From positions 3,844,001-3,908,000 of the forward strand of contig JASGKG010000001.1 in assembly GCA_047600805.1 (NCBI GenBank): a DNA stretch of 64,000 nucleotides, written 5' to 3'. Below are positions 25,970 to 36,415 of this stretch, in pieces (position 1 is the first letter of the stretch; the number at the start of each line of letters is the position of its first letter). Made by a program: the position numbers and the translations under genes. A model generated the notes under the pieces. It was not told the DNA's origin, did no database searches, and worked only from the letters and a program-made list of their open reading frames with translations. The DNA is from JADKHC01 sp047600805 (lineage in GTDB: Bacteria > Verrucomicrobiota > Verrucomicrobiia > Opitutales > Opitutaceae).

Positions 25970-28900
25970 CTAGAAGGGTATGCTGAATTGGCCGTAAAGA
26001 ACGTGCGATGGATTGGAACCCCGGAATTCGCCCTTGTATTTTGCGGAGATCGAGAAGCCGCTGGAGCTGACCCATGTCACGCCTCCACCGACCAGCGTGC
26101 CGACCTTTTTTGCCTTCTGACCAGGCATCGCGAACGAAATGCTGGGAGAGTCCTCGTAGGAGGCAGTGATCACGCGATCATCGATGTCGAAATCGTAGGA
26201 CATGCCGAGCGTTACCTGCGGCATCAATACGCCGCCGCCGATCCTGAGTCCTGTTTCGGCGCGGAGGCCCAGCTCCGAGGCGAGCGAGTTCGTTTGACGA
26301 TCTTGCACGTTGAGATTGAGACCACCGGCGCCGGTTTCAGCGAAGCCGTCTTCCGACACCCGCGCGTAACGGAGGGCCGCAGTCGGACCAAAGACCCAGG
26401 AGCCCGACTTGAACGCGTATCCTGTTCCTAAATACGCGGAGTACGAACTGCCGTCGTGATTGCTCTCGGCGAGCCTCTGGATGGTTCCGATCGTGAGCAG
26501 GCGCTTGTTTTCGTAGGAGGTGCGGCCATACGAGAAGGCCGCATCGACGTAAGCATGCTGATTGAAGCAGCTCCCATAGACGGTGGCGCTGGTGCTTTTT
26601 GCAGAGCCCTTGCCGGAGTTATTACGCAAGTCCACGTCGAGGGTGCCCCTGGACACGCTGACGCCTATAGCCATTTGAGAGGGGAAAACATGGTCATAAC
26701 CAGCGGAAAGAGTCACGGCATTTACATCGTAGCCCGGATATCCCGGTGTGTCTTCCTGATCGCCCCATTGCTTGAGTGCGCTGGCCCAGGCGTCGTTTTG
26801 TTTTGGATGCGAAGCGGTGTAGTCCTGGCCAAAGGAGCCGCGGCTCGCTTGGGCCAAGCGCACCGTGCTGAGTGTATCCGCCAAACCAGTTCCTAACCTT
26901 CCGGCGCGCACCTGTGCAATTCGTTGCCCGAGGTTTTCGAAATTTTGATGTATGCCGGTGAAAGTGGCGGTCGCCATATGGTCGTACGAACTGCTGGAGA
27001 GGCTGTTGTATGCCTGCTCGAACTGCGACCTGGGTAGGTTTTGAACGGTGCTCAGGACATTCAATAGATCGCCAGATGCGTTTGTCGCGATTGCATCCAG
27101 GTAAGCGGCCACGGGAATTTGGTCCCCGCTGGCGGCTACCGTGGTGTAGCTGTTCACGTTGGCCGCGACTTGAAAGCGCTGGGCATTTTGGTTCGAGCGG
27201 AAGGTTATGAGCTCGGTGGATTCGGGTAGCGTGATAGCGGTGAAGCCACCTGTCAGGGCGTTCGCGGTGATTATGTCGTACGTATGGCTGTTGGTGAAAA
27301 GGCCCGGTCCTCTTGCAACGACGAGGGCACCGTTGAGCGTGGCTGTGCCAATAACGTTGAGGCGGCCGGAGGTACCATCGGTGTTGATGACGGTCGAGTA
27401 GGTGCTGGTGGCGCCCATGGTGTAATTGCTGCCGATTTGGAGAACGCCTTCGTTCACGGCGAGGCGCTGGACGGTGCTGAAGTTGGCAATTATAAAAGTG
27501 CCGGCACCTTGCTTGGTCGCTCGTTCGAATCCGGTGAAGGCGTTGCTGAGCGAACCGGCTCCGTCCAAGACCAGCGAGTCGGTTCCCGCTCCTGCATCGA
27601 CCGCTCCTGTGATCGCGGCGCCGCCGCGGATGGCGAGCGAATCGTCGCCGGCACCGAGGGCGATGGCGCCTGTGGTGTGTGAGGCTGCCCCTAGTGTAAC
27701 CTCGTCGTTGCCGGCGCCGGAATCGATGGCGATGCCAGAGGCGGTCGCTCCTTTTTGAGTTAGGCTGGTGGTTATGATCCCTAGATTGTTGATGATGTCG
27801 TTTCCACTTCCGGTTTGGATGCCCACGGCTTTGGCGCTCGACGTTTGGTAGTAATATCGGATCTCGTCGTTAAATGTGGAACTCACGTCGAGGCTGACGG
27901 ACGTGCTGGCGGTGGCGGTCACGTTGATGGTGCCGGTGTTAACGACCGAGTTGTTTCCGTTGGCGGTGAGAATGCCGGTGGCAGCGGCTGCAGAATTGGC
28001 CACGACACCGCCGTTAGCGTCCACCCAGGTCGTATCCGCTTTCGCAAATGCGGTGCCGGTGGCTGTCGCTGTTGCCTCGAGCGTTTTTTGGTTAAGGATC
28101 GAGTTGTTGCCTAAACCAACCAAGATGCCCCAAGCCTCAGCCATAACTCCGGCGGTAGACTCGTTGCCCACCCGGGCCCGGCCGTTATCTTCGGCATAGC
28201 CGCGAGCGGCTGCGTTAGCCGTGGCGCTTACCTTTAGATCGGCAAATAGATTGATGGTGTTTTGCCCGGAGCCGGCGGAGATTCCCGTCGCGCGCGCGTC
28301 ACCGCCACTGAACGCTTCGCCATAGCAGATCCCTGACCAGGTATTGGCGTGGGATTCCGCGTTGGAAGTCACGGTGGATTGCACGGTGATGTTGCCATGG
28401 CTATTGATTAGGTTATTTCCATTCCCGATGGAGATGCCCGTACCCTGCGCGTCGCCGCCGCTGTAACTGTAAGCGTGGTTATTGTGCGTATCGGTATTAG
28501 TACTCGCATAGGTTTTTGATTTTACGTCTGACTGCACGAGAATGGTGCTCGTGTTGTTGATGGTGTTGTTACCATGACCGGCGGAAATTCCGGCCGCATC
28601 TGAGACGAGCGTCTCGTCATTATAGCCTGCCGTCGCGTTGGACTGGTCGAGGTGCGGACTTGAATAATTCGCGTAAGCGTAGCCGTAGTTTTGGGCCGAA
28701 ACTTCCAAAGAGCCTGAATTGGTGAGATTGGTGGCTCCGTCTGCGACGGAAAAGCCCCGTGCCTTCGCTGTTCCTTGCCGCTCGGCAGTCGCCACGGCTG
28801 TATCCGTCATTGACGAACCACTGGCCTGCACATCCGTGGTGGTCAAAGCGGCGTTGCCGGTGATCGACGTGACTTTGATCTGACCGTTGTTGACGACGAC

Positions 28901-31900
28901 ATGGTTGCCAGCGCCGGTTGCGATTCCGGAGGCTGTGGCATTCAATTTGGTAAGTGCAGAGGGTTTTTCGTCAGCGACGGCTGTGGCATGGCCGACTGCC
29001 GTCGAAGTCACGGTCATGGCGCCGCCTGCTTCGTTGGTTGTAGTGGCCGCAACGTCTCCCTGCTGCACGCCATAGGCGGTAGCAGTGGAAGTGCTGTTGG
29101 CGATGGACTCGTTGGAGCTTATGTCTGAGTCGGCGTCTGCGGTCGCGTTCGACTGTGCTTTTGAGGCAACTGTAATGGTTCCGGAATTGGAGACCGAATC
29201 GCCTCCTTCGCCAGCATCGATGCCCGAAGCCGTGGAGCTGCCGGATGCGTTTGTTTCTGCGTAAGGCTGGCCCCAGCCAACGGTGGATGTTGCGTGACCT
29301 TCGGCAAGCGTATCGGTGCTGACGGCGATCCCCCCTTTGTTCAGGAGGGTGTCTGTTCCGGCGCCGCCGCTCATTCCTTTCGCACTGGCGTCCGTGTTCG
29401 TGGTGGCGAATGCTGCTTTCCCGCCGGCAGCCATGACTTTCGCCGAGGAGGTTGTAGACGCACGGGAAGTAGCGGTGATGTTTAGCTGCCCCGAAGCGTC
29501 GTTCGTAATAGTGTCTGAACCCGAACCACCGTCAATCCCCACAGAGGCGGTTGAGGCTTTTCCTCCGACACTTGTCATCCCGAGTAGATTGACGGCGTCG
29601 ACGGAAAACGCGCCAGCGGTGCTCTCGCTCATCCAGCCTGTACTTCCGACTGTGATGGTCCCGGAGTTTGTCACCGCGTCATCGCCCGCGCCCCCGCCGA
29701 TGCCCGTGAGTTGCGCATTCCCCATCAAATGCATGCTCGCGAGATCGATCGCCGAGAGAAGACCCACGCTTCCCAGTTGGGAGGAAGAAATCGGACCATC
29801 AATGCGCTTGGTCGCGTCTTTCGGGTCCGGGATTTCGATGCCCTTGAGTGTGATGGAGCCGGTGTTCACGATGATGTCGTTGCCGCCGCCTGCCATAATC
29901 CCCTCCAAGGTCGCGGCCGGATTGCTACTGCCGATCGCCACGCTCACCAAGCTCAGTGAGCCGCCGGTGGTCGTGGTTAACACCTTCGCTTTACCGGTGA
30001 TTGTACCATAATTATAGATCTTGTCGACATCGTCGCCCGTTTTGATCCCGGTGACCTGCCCGGTGGCTTGCGTACTACCATCGACACCCGAAATACCGAT
30101 TGTTACCGCCACATTATTTGCGGTCGCCGTTGTCGTCGCCTCGGCCGAAATCGCGCCGCTGGTTCCGTTGACCACCGTATTGGCACCAGCCCCGGCGTCG
30201 ATGCCCGTCACCACCGCCGAAGCGGTGCTGTTCGCCTCGGCCGACCCTGCTCCAACGATGGTAATCTGCTTGCTGGAGGCGGTGAGAGTCGAGTTGGCTG
30301 AAAGTGTCATTGTGCCCTGGTTGGTCACGGTATCGACGCCGGCATCAGAAAGAATTCCCGTTGTTCTGGCGGTAGAAGTCGTTTTGGCCTCCGCCTTCTC
30401 GCCACCCGCGACGGTGATGTCGTAGCTGTTGGCCTGCCCGGTCGCCGAAGCCATGAGAATGAGCGAGCCGCCTGCAAGATTTGAGAGCGTGTTGACGCCC
30501 GCTCCGCCGGAAATTCCGGTGGCGTTTGCGTTGCTCGTGGCGCTGCTTGTAACGGAACCGGCGCCGGCAATCTTCACAGCTTTGGCAGAGGCGGTGTTGG
30601 TGGAGGTTGCTGTTAGTTCGGCATGGCCCGCATTTTCAATGGTATCGGCTCCGCTCCCCCCTTGGAGTGCGCTGACATCCGCAGTCACCGTTGAGGAGGC
30701 GTTAGCCGTGGTAGCGCCGAGCAGCGCCACCGAGACCGACCCCGTTTCGCCGCTGGCGAGGGCGGTGCCGGTGATGGTTCCCGTGCTGGCGTTGCCCAAG
30801 CTGTTGGCGCCGTCGCCGCCGCTTAGTCCGACTAAGGTAGCGTGGGCGGTGCTGCTTCCGTCTGAAGCCCCGTAGCCGCCAAGGGTGACAGAGACACCCG
30901 TCATGTCCGCTGTCGCTTCGGACGAAAGCTTGATCGACCCTGAGGAGACGGCGGTGTCATCGCCTGCGCCGCCCGTCATGCCCGTGGCAATCGATTCAGC
31001 TGTCGTGCTGCCGTCAGATTTGACCGCGCCGACCAAGTTGAAGCTGACAGATGTTCCGGTGGCGACGGCTTTGCTGGCGATATTGATGGTTTTGGTATTG
31101 GCCAAGGTGTCGTTGTTCTCGCCGCCGTCGAGGCCGATGCTGGTCGCGCGCGACGTGACGCTCACGTCGGCCGAACCGTAGCCAGCAAGGTTGGCTGCGC
31201 CGCTGCTGCCTTTGGCCGTTGAGAGGGCATTCACCGCTTCTCCGTTCGTGGAGCCCAGGACAATAGAGCCCGAGTTAATAAGGGTGTCATTTCCGATGCC
31301 TCCCGAGAGGCCCGTGAAACGAGCATCGGCGAGAGTCGTGGCTTTGGCGTCGGAGTACGAAAGCGTGGCGACGCCAGCGGAAAAACCGACGGCTGTGGCG
31401 CTGGCATTGGAGGCTCCCGAGACGCTTCCATTCTGCTGATTTTCAATCTGGTCGTCTGCGGCACCGCCCGACATCCCGGCGCTCGTGGCGTTGCTCGTCG
31501 TGTTGGCTGATGCCGTCGAGCCGCTCGCTGAAACGGTGCCCAACGAGATCGCGACAGCGCCCGCCACGGTGGTGGCGTTGGTCGTGGCGTTGGATTGGAG
31601 GGAGGCATTGTTTAGGAGAATATCGTTGTCCGCGCCACCTTCCATGCCTGTGGAGGTCGAATTCGCGGTGGCCGCGGCTTTGGCGATCGAGATGGACGCG
31701 GCGACTCCTTGGCCCGAAAGCGAGCCGGTCACGGCAATATTCGCGCGCTCACTGAGTGCTTCGGACGAGACAAGGGTTTGGCTGTAATTGTACAAACGGT
31801 CCGCGCCTGCACCGCCATTCAAGCCTGTGGCGTTGGTGGTTACAGTGTTGTCGCCGTCAACGATCGCCCCCGCACCGGCGACGCCAGCGGATGTGCCGGT

Positions 31901-34900
31901 GAACGCAACGCCGACATTGGCCGCGGCGACATGAGAATAGGCAGAGACTTCGTTTTTTCCAGAATTGATGATGGAGTCGTCGCCGGTATCGCCGTTCAAT
32001 CCCGTCGCATCGCTCGTCGCTGTGGTATGTCCATCCACGAGTGCGGCGCCTCCGGCGACACCTGTGACGGCGACACCGACGGTGACTGAGACGGAGGCCC
32101 CTTTGGTCACAGCACTGGACGAGGTCTTTAGGTTTGCCGTGTTGGTTATCGTGTCGTCACCCACTCCGCCATCGATCGCGGAAGCATCGGCATCCGAGGT
32201 TAGGCTGAGATCGGCGGCCGCCACACCCGCGGTAAAGCCAGTTTGGGTAAATGCTATGGTTGAGGTCGCACTTGCGCCGACTGTATTGGCGGAAGACGTT
32301 GACGTGATTGCCCCGCTGTTGGTCACGCGATCGCTGCCTTCACCACCGGCAATACCCGTTGAGCTTGCCGTCGCGGTGCTGTGAGCGTCCGCCAGTGAAA
32401 GACCAGCGGCGACTCCTTTCATCGCGCCACTGGCGGTCACGCCGACACTCACGCTGACGGCTTGGGCGTCCGTTGAGGCCGTTATCGTTGCGGAATTCGA
32501 AATATTGTCCTGGCCGGAGCCTCCATCAACGCCGGTCGCATACGCGGTGGCGGTGGTATGGACGCCGGCGAAACTTCCCGCTAGAGACAAGCCCTCTTTT
32601 GCGGCGGCAACTCCTATCGATGCCCCCACCGCTGTGGACTTTGCTTTGCCGGTCACGTCAATGATGCCGCTGCTGGTAATGGAATCGTTTCCGGCGCCGC
32701 TCGCGAGGCCAGTCGAATGGTCAGTCGTGGTGACCGAACCTTCTACGACCGAGACTCCGATGGCTCCGCCGGTCCCCGCCACGCCGCTTGCGGTCACGCC
32801 GACGCTGACCCCTTTGGATTCGGCGTTCCCCGTTATTGTGGTGCTGCCAGTATGGACGATTTGGTCGTCGCCCGATCCGGTATCGATACCCACCGCGTCG
32901 GCTGTAACCGTGTTCGTGACGTCGGCGTAGCTGAATCCGGCAGCCAGGCTCGGCGAGTTTTTCAAAATCACGGATATGGCGGCTGAGACGCTGGTGGAGA
33001 CGGCGTTGGCGTGAGCGTCTACCGTCATCTCACCGGAGTCGATTACCACGTCGTCAACCGTGCCGATATCAACTGTTTCGTTAGGGACGGATGAATTGAT
33101 GCCCGTCGCCGTGGCGGTTGAAGTGCTGTGGGCGTCGGCCAGCGAAACGCCTGCGGTGACGCCTGACATCGCACCTTCGCCGGTCACGCTGACACTCGTG
33201 TTGTGGATGTCAGCGGAGGATGTGACAGTGATTTTGGCTCCGTTTGAGATGTTGTCCTTGCCGGCGCCTCCGTCGATGCCGATCGCGTGAGTAGTGCTGG
33301 TCGTTTTCACGTCGGCGAAGCTGCCACCGAGCGCCAGCCCTTCCTTTGCGGCAGTAACGGTGACGGTGACGCCTGCTGCTGTTGAATCGGTTTTCCCTAC
33401 GACAGAGATGACGCCGAGGCTGGTGATGGAGTCGTTTCCGGCGCCGCTAGAAATGCCGGTGGCATTTGTCTCGGTTTCGAGGGAACCTCTTGCCACGGCC
33501 ACGCCCACAGCACCGCCTTTCCCCTTCACACCGTTGCCTGTCAGGCCGACGGTGACGCCGGTCGCTTCGGCGTTTCCTTCAACGCTGGTGCCGCCGGTAT
33601 GGATGATCTGGTCGTCACCGAGGCCGGTTTTTACACCATAGGCATCGGTTGAAGATTGTGTTTTCACATTGGCGTAAGTCACTCCGGCGGACAGGCCGCT
33701 CGCGTTTGTTTCCACGCCTATCTCGGCCGCGACGCTGGTGGAAACCGCCTTGGCGTGAGCATTGACCGAGATCTGGCCTGAATTGCTGACGACGTCGGCG
33801 CTGGTGTCAGGCGTAGTGGCATTAACGGAGTCAGCCGAACTAATTCCTATCGCTTCGGCTGCTGCGTTGGTGCTGCCGTCGGCGATCGAGACACCGACGG
33901 TGATGCCGGGCTTGTCCTTTGCGGTGCCAGTAACCGTGACTTTCCCTTTTTTGCCGGTATCGGTGCCGCTGGTGCCGGTTCCGGTTCCGCTTACGCTCCA
34001 ACTTGTCGCGGTCGCATTGGAAGAGACATCGATATAGTTACGGTTGGTGAGAACGTCCGTTCCGGGACCTCCAGAAATTCCGGTTCCGGTCGAGGTGGCG
34101 TTCGTGCTCGCGTCGGCGTAACTGGCGCCTCCGACGAATCCCGAATTACCTGACGCCACCGTCAGAGCGAGTGTCGCGGCGGTCGCATCAGAGGTGGCTG
34201 ACACAATGACTCGCCCATCGTTCGTGGCAATGTCATCGCCCTGTTCGCCGGCGAGACCGGTGGCCGTAGCGAGCGTTCCGGTGCCGCTGCGGATGATAGA
34301 AGTGCCCAACTCCTTTTCAAATTTTTCATCATTTTCTGTGTCTCCCTGATAGCGGACGGCCGCGGCCGCGGTGGTGGCGGTGGCCTGCGCTGTCGCTTTC
34401 GCTAGGTTTTGGTTCGTGATCAAATCGTTTCCGGCGCCTCCGTTGATCCCGGCCGCGAGCGCTTGAGCCGAAGTGGATGTATTGGTCATCCCAATTTCTC
34501 CGAGAACGTCCCAACCCTCTGTCCGGTTGTTCGATACCGTAACACCGATGTCGTGAGAGATGGAGTCTGCCTGGGCTGTGGCAATCGAGCTCCCGAAATT
34601 GGTGATCGTGTCGTTTTGGATTCCACCCAGGATTCCGTCGGCCGTGGCGTCGGCGTGAGTGGAGGCTTTTTCCAGCGCGGTCGAAGTCGTGGATGTTGCT
34701 GGCGGTTCGGAGGCGGACGTTGCGAGGAGGATGCCTGCTGCTTCGCCGGCTTCCGGCGAATTTTTTGGCGGTTCGGGTTTTTTTCCGGATTTCCAGGACA
34801 CTTCTGCCGACACCGACAAAGAATCGACGTTGCTCGTCGCTTTTGCTTCGATAAGGCCCGTGTTGGTTACGGTGTTGTTCCCTTCGCCCGCCGTGATGCC

Positions 34901-36415
34901 GAACGCCTTGGACGTGCCCTCCGTGGAGCTGTCGCTCCACTTCACCACCTTCATCCATTCAAGGGGGTCGGTCGGTACTCCATTGTTTACCAAAGTCACG
35001 CCCACGGATGTGGTTGTCGCTGTGGAAGTGATCGACAACCCGGCGTTGTTCAAAATGGAGTTATTGCCGCTCCCACCGTCTATCCCTGTGGCGGTGGCAT
35101 TCGCGGCGGTCGCATAGTCGCCTCCGGAAAAGCCGTAGAGAAGTGCGCTGAAACCCACGTTCGTGGCCGTGGCGTCGGACGTCGTCTCGATTGTTCCGGC
35201 ACCGACGATCGTATCGTTCCCGCTTCCGCCTGAAATGCCGCTCGAAGTAGAATTGGCGGTGATACTTGTATCGGCGTCGCCCTTTTCATTGGATTCCAGG
35301 AGAGAGGCAGACACGCTGACCCCGACCGCCTTTGACGTGGCATTGACCGAAATTTTATTCGTTTGCGTGATCGTGTCCTCGCCATCGCCTCCGTCCATGC
35401 CGGTGGAGGTGGCGTCTGCTGTGGTGGATCCATCGGTTCGGATGGCCGATAGACCTTTGACGGCTATCGACGTCGATGTCGCTGTTGCATTCGAAGAAGC
35501 GGAAACGACGCTGCGATTGACAAGGCTGTCCGAGCCCGTGCCACCCTTGATGCCGTCGGCCGTTGCGGTCGCCTGCGTTTTTGCGTCCACCGCGCTACCA
35601 CTGAGGTTGAGCGTGGTTGCGGATATGTCTACTTCCCAACTTTCTGTTTTGGCAATCGATGTGAGGGTGATCTGCGTACCGCTGGAAACAAAATCGTTGC
35701 CGTCGCCGCTATCGATTCCGGTGACATGTGTCGTAGCTTGGCTCGAAGCGTTTATCTTCGCGATGCCAAGAATGCGCACCTCGATATCGGTGGCTTCGGC
35801 AGTCGCGTTTCCGGAGCCGGTGATCGTTCCCTTGGTGGTAAGCGTATCGTCTCCCCCGCCCGAGCTTATCACGGTGGTCGTGGAGGTTGCGGCCGTGGTA
35901 TTTTCGTCTTTGTCCGGGAGCGGAAACACAACGTGCGTGCTCGTAGCGGTGGTTGTACTGCTGGCTGTGAGGGAACCGTCGCTAACGATATTATCCGTGC
36001 CGTTGCCGGATTTTAGAGCGGCTGCTCCGGCGGTGGCTTGAGATGGTTCGCCGCCGGCGGGTTTGGCGGTCGCGGTGCTTGAGGCAGAAACGGTCCCTTG
36101 GTTCGTTATGACGTTTTTGCCGTCGCCCCCAGCAACCGCATTTTTAGTGGAGGTGGCGGTTGTCTCGGCTTCTGCACTATGGCTGACAGAGACCGTCGTG
36201 TTCCCCGATAAAAATATGACGTCGTCGTCGGCTTCGGTCTTGATCTCTGTATTGCGGGCTCCGTCAACCGTGACAATTGCCGGTGTTGCGGAAGGCTGGG
36301 CTAAAACCGCTGAGGTTGGTGCCGCCGAGCTGACAACTAGCCCAAGCACCAGGCGTGAAGACGAAATGAATGGATAAATAAGGGCACGGGCAGCCCTTGA
36401 GCGCGCTATAATCAT
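25970..36415 (-). CDS. giant repetitive autotransporter adhesin-like protein (3481 aa)
   Basis: The ATG has an excellent Shine-Dalgarno (AAAGGAGT, spacing 6). A signal peptide covers about residues 1-40 (ending AVLAQ). The passenger (about 45-3180) consists of Ser/Thr/Ala-rich units of roughly 45-70 residues, each with a short motif such as GGAGNDTITNSGTI; I count about 50 such motifs. They resemble RTX calcium-binding motifs (GGxGxDxL) but occur once per unit rather than in tandem, which suits turns of a beta helix. A conserved end of the passenger (about 2980-3180) and a C-terminal autotransporter barrel (about 3200-3481, ending VLYGQFSIPF with terminal Phe) follow. A role in surface adhesion or biofilm is inferred. 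The many plus-strand ORFs opposite it are shadows. Confidence 0.92.
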   Translation of the reverse strand: MIIARSRAARALIYPFISSSRLVLGLVVSSAAPTSAVLAQPSATPAIVTVDGARNTEIKTEADDDVIFLSGNTTVSVSHSAEAETTATSTKNAVAGGDGKNVITNQGTVSASSTATAKPAGGEPSQATAGAAALKSGNGTDNIVSDGSLTASSTTTATSTHVVFPLPDKDENTTAATSTTTVISSGGGDDTLTTKGTITGSGNATAEATDIEVRILGIAKINASSQATTHVTGIDSGDGNDFVSSGTQITLTSIAKTESWEVDISATTLNLSGSAVDAKTQATATADGIKGGTGSDSLVNRSVVSASSNATATSTSIAVKGLSAIRTDGSTTADATSTGMDGGDGEDTITQTNKISVNATSKAVGVSVSASLLESNEKGDADTSITANSTSSGISGGSGNDTIVGAGTIETTSDATATNVGFSALLYGFSGGDYATAANATATGIDGGSGNNSILNNAGLSITSTATTTSVGVTLVNNGVPTDPLEWMKVVKWSDSSTEGTSKAFGITAGEGNNTVTNTGLIEAKATSNVDSLSVSAEVSWKSGKKPEPPKNSPEAGEAAGILLATSASEPPATSTTSTALEKASTHADATADGILGGIQNDTITNFGSSIATAQADSISHDIGVTVSNNRTEGWDVLGEIGMTNTSTSAQALAAGINGGAGNDLITNQNLAKATAQATATTAAAAVRYQGDTENDEKFEKELGTSIIRSGTGTLATATGLAGEQGDDIATNDGRVIVSATSDATAATLALTVASGNSGFVGGASYADASTNATSTGTGISGGPGTDVLTNRNYIDVSSNATATSWSVSGTGTGTSGTDTGKKGKVTVTGTAKDKPGITVGVSIADGSTNAAAEAIGISSADSVNATTPDTSADVVSNSGQISVNAHAKAVSTSVAAEIGVETNASGLSAGVTYANVKTQSSTDAYGVKTGLGDDQIIHTGGTSVEGNAEATGVTVGLTGNGVKGKGGAVGVAVARGSLETETNATGISSGAGNDSITSLGVISVVGKTDSTAAGVTVTVTAAKEGLALGGSFADVKTTSTTHAIGIDGGAGKDNISNGAKITVTSSADIHNTSVSVTGEGAMSGVTAGVSLADAHSTSTATATGINSSVPNETVDIGTVDDVVIDSGEMTVDAHANAVSTSVSAAISVILKNSPSLAAGFSYADVTNTVTADAVGIDTGSGDDQIVHTGSTTITGNAESKGVSVGVTASGVAGTGGAIGVSVVEGSVTTTDHSTGLASGAGNDSITSSGIIDVTGKAKSTAVGASIGVAAAKEGLSLAGSFAGVHTTATAYATGVDGGSGQDNISNSATITASTDAQAVSVSVGVTASGAMKGVAAGLSLADAHSTATASSTGIAGGEGSDRVTNSGAITSTSSANTVGASATSTIAFTQTGFTAGVAAADLSLTSDADASAIDGGVGDDTITNTANLKTSSSAVTKGASVSVTVGVAVTGVAGGAALVDGHTTATSDATGLNGDTGDDSIINSGKNEVSAYSHVAAANVGVAFTGTSAGVAGAGAIVDGDNTVTTNATGLNGGAGADRLYNYSQTLVSSEALSERANIAVTGSLSGQGVAASISIAKAAATANSTSTGMEGGADNDILLNNASLQSNATTNATTVAGAVAISLGTVSASGSTASANTTSNATSAGMSGGAADDQIENQQNGSVSGASNASATAVGFSAGVATLSYSDAKATTLADARFTGLSGGIGNDTLINSGSIVLGSTNGEAVNALSTAKGSSGAANLAGYGSADVSVTSRATSIGLDGGENNDTLANTKTINIASKAVATGTSVSFNLVGAVKSDGSTTAESIATGMTGGAGDDTAVSSGSIKLSSEATADMTGVSVTLGGYGASDGSSTAHATLVGLSGGDGANSLGNASTGTITGTALASGETGSVSVALLGATTANASSTVTADVSALQGGSGADTIENAGHAELTATSTNTASAKAVKIAGAGSVTSSATSNANATGISGGAGVNTLSNLAGGSLILMASATGQANSYDITVAGGEKAEAKTTSTARTTGILSDAGVDTVTNQGTMTLSANSTLTASSKQITIVGAGSAEANSTASAVVTGIDAGAGANTVVNGTSGAISAEATTTATANNVAVTIGISGVDGSTQATGQVTGIKTGDDVDKIYNYGTITGKAKVLTTTTGGSLSLVSVAIGSSNPAATLEGIMAGGGNDIIVNTGSITLKGIEIPDPKDATKRIDGPISSSQLGSVGLLSAIDLASMHLMGNAQLTGIGGGAGDDAVTNSGTITVGSTGWMSESTAGAFSVDAVNLLGMTSVGGKASTASVGIDGGSGSDTITNDASGQLNITATSRASTTSSAKVMAAGGKAAFATTNTDASAKGMSGGAGTDTLLNKGGIAVSTDTLAEGHATSTVGWGQPYAETNASGSSTASGIDAGEGGDSVSNSGTITVASKAQSNATADADSDISSNESIANSTSTATAYGVQQGDVAATTTNEAGGAMTVTSTAVGHATAVADEKPSALTKLNATASGIATGAGNHVVVNNGQIKVTSITGNAALTTTDVQASGSSMTDTAVATAERQGTAKARGFSVADGATNLTNSGSLEVSAQNYGYAYANYSSPHLDQSNATAGYNDETLVSDAAGISAGHGNNTINNTSTILVQSDVKSKTYASTNTDTHNNHAYSYSGGDAQGTGISIGNGNNLINSHGNITVQSTVTSNAESHANTWSGICYGEAFSGGDARATGISAGSGQNTINLFADLKVSATANAAARGYAEDNGRARVGNESTAGVMAEAWGILVGLGNNSILNQKTLEATATATGTAFAKADTTWVDANGGVVANSAAAATGILTANGNNSVVNTGTINVTATASTSVSLDVSSTFNDEIRYYYQTSSAKAVGIQTGSGNDIINNLGIITTSLTQKGATASGIAIDSGAGNDEVTLGAASHTTGAIALGAGDDSLAIRGGAAITGAVDAGAGTDSLVLDGAGSLSNAFTGFERATKQGAGTFIIANFSTVQRLAVNEGVLQIGSNYTMGATSTYSTVINTDGTSGRLNVIGTATLNGALVVARGPGLFTNSHTYDIITANALTGGFTAITLPESTELITFRSNQNAQRFQVAANVNSYTTVAASGDQIPVAAYLDAIATNASGDLLNVLSTVQNLPRSQFEQAYNSLSSSSYDHMATATFTGIHQNFENLGQRIAQVRAGRLGTGLADTLSTVRLAQASRGSFGQDYTASHPKQNDAWASALKQWGDQEDTPGYPGYDVNAVTLSAGYDHVFPSQMAIGVSVSRGTLDVDLRNNSGKGSAKSTSATVYGSCFNQHAYVDAAFSYGRTSYENKRLLTIGTIQRLAESNHDGSSYSAYLGTGYAFKSGSWVFGPTAALRYARVSEDGFAETGAGGLNLNVQDRQTNSLASELGLRAETGLRIGGGVLMPQVTLGMSYDFDIDDRVITASYEDSPSISFAMPGQKAKKVGTLVGGGVTWVSSSGFSISAKYKGEFRGSNPSHVLYGQFSIPF
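32345..33835 (-). repeat. tandem 248-codon duplication within the autotransporter gene
   Basis: Two neighbouring blocks about 744 bases long (roughly 33090-33835 and 32345-33090) encode the same order of four motif units: NAHAKAVSTSV / DAHANAVSTSV, GLGDDQIIHTG / GSGDDQIVHTG, SSGAGNDSITS / ASGAGNDSITS, AAKEGLALGGSFA / AAKEGLSLAGSFA, GVTAGVSLADAHST / GVAAGLSLADAHST. The offset is a multiple of three, so the frame is kept. The copies differ at many positions, so the duplication is not recent. Confidence 0.8.

Noticed and set aside
26456..36377. Dozens of plus-strand open frames opposite the autotransporter
   Set aside because: They are the complement of a repetitive Ser/Thr/Ala-rich gene and consist of low-complexity Pro/Ala/Val sequence.
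25970..36415. Possible RTX toxin or CRISPR-like array from the repeated motifs
   Set aside because: Repeats are in-frame protein units of variable length with a signal peptide and autotransporter barrel; no fixed-length DNA repeats with unique spacers.
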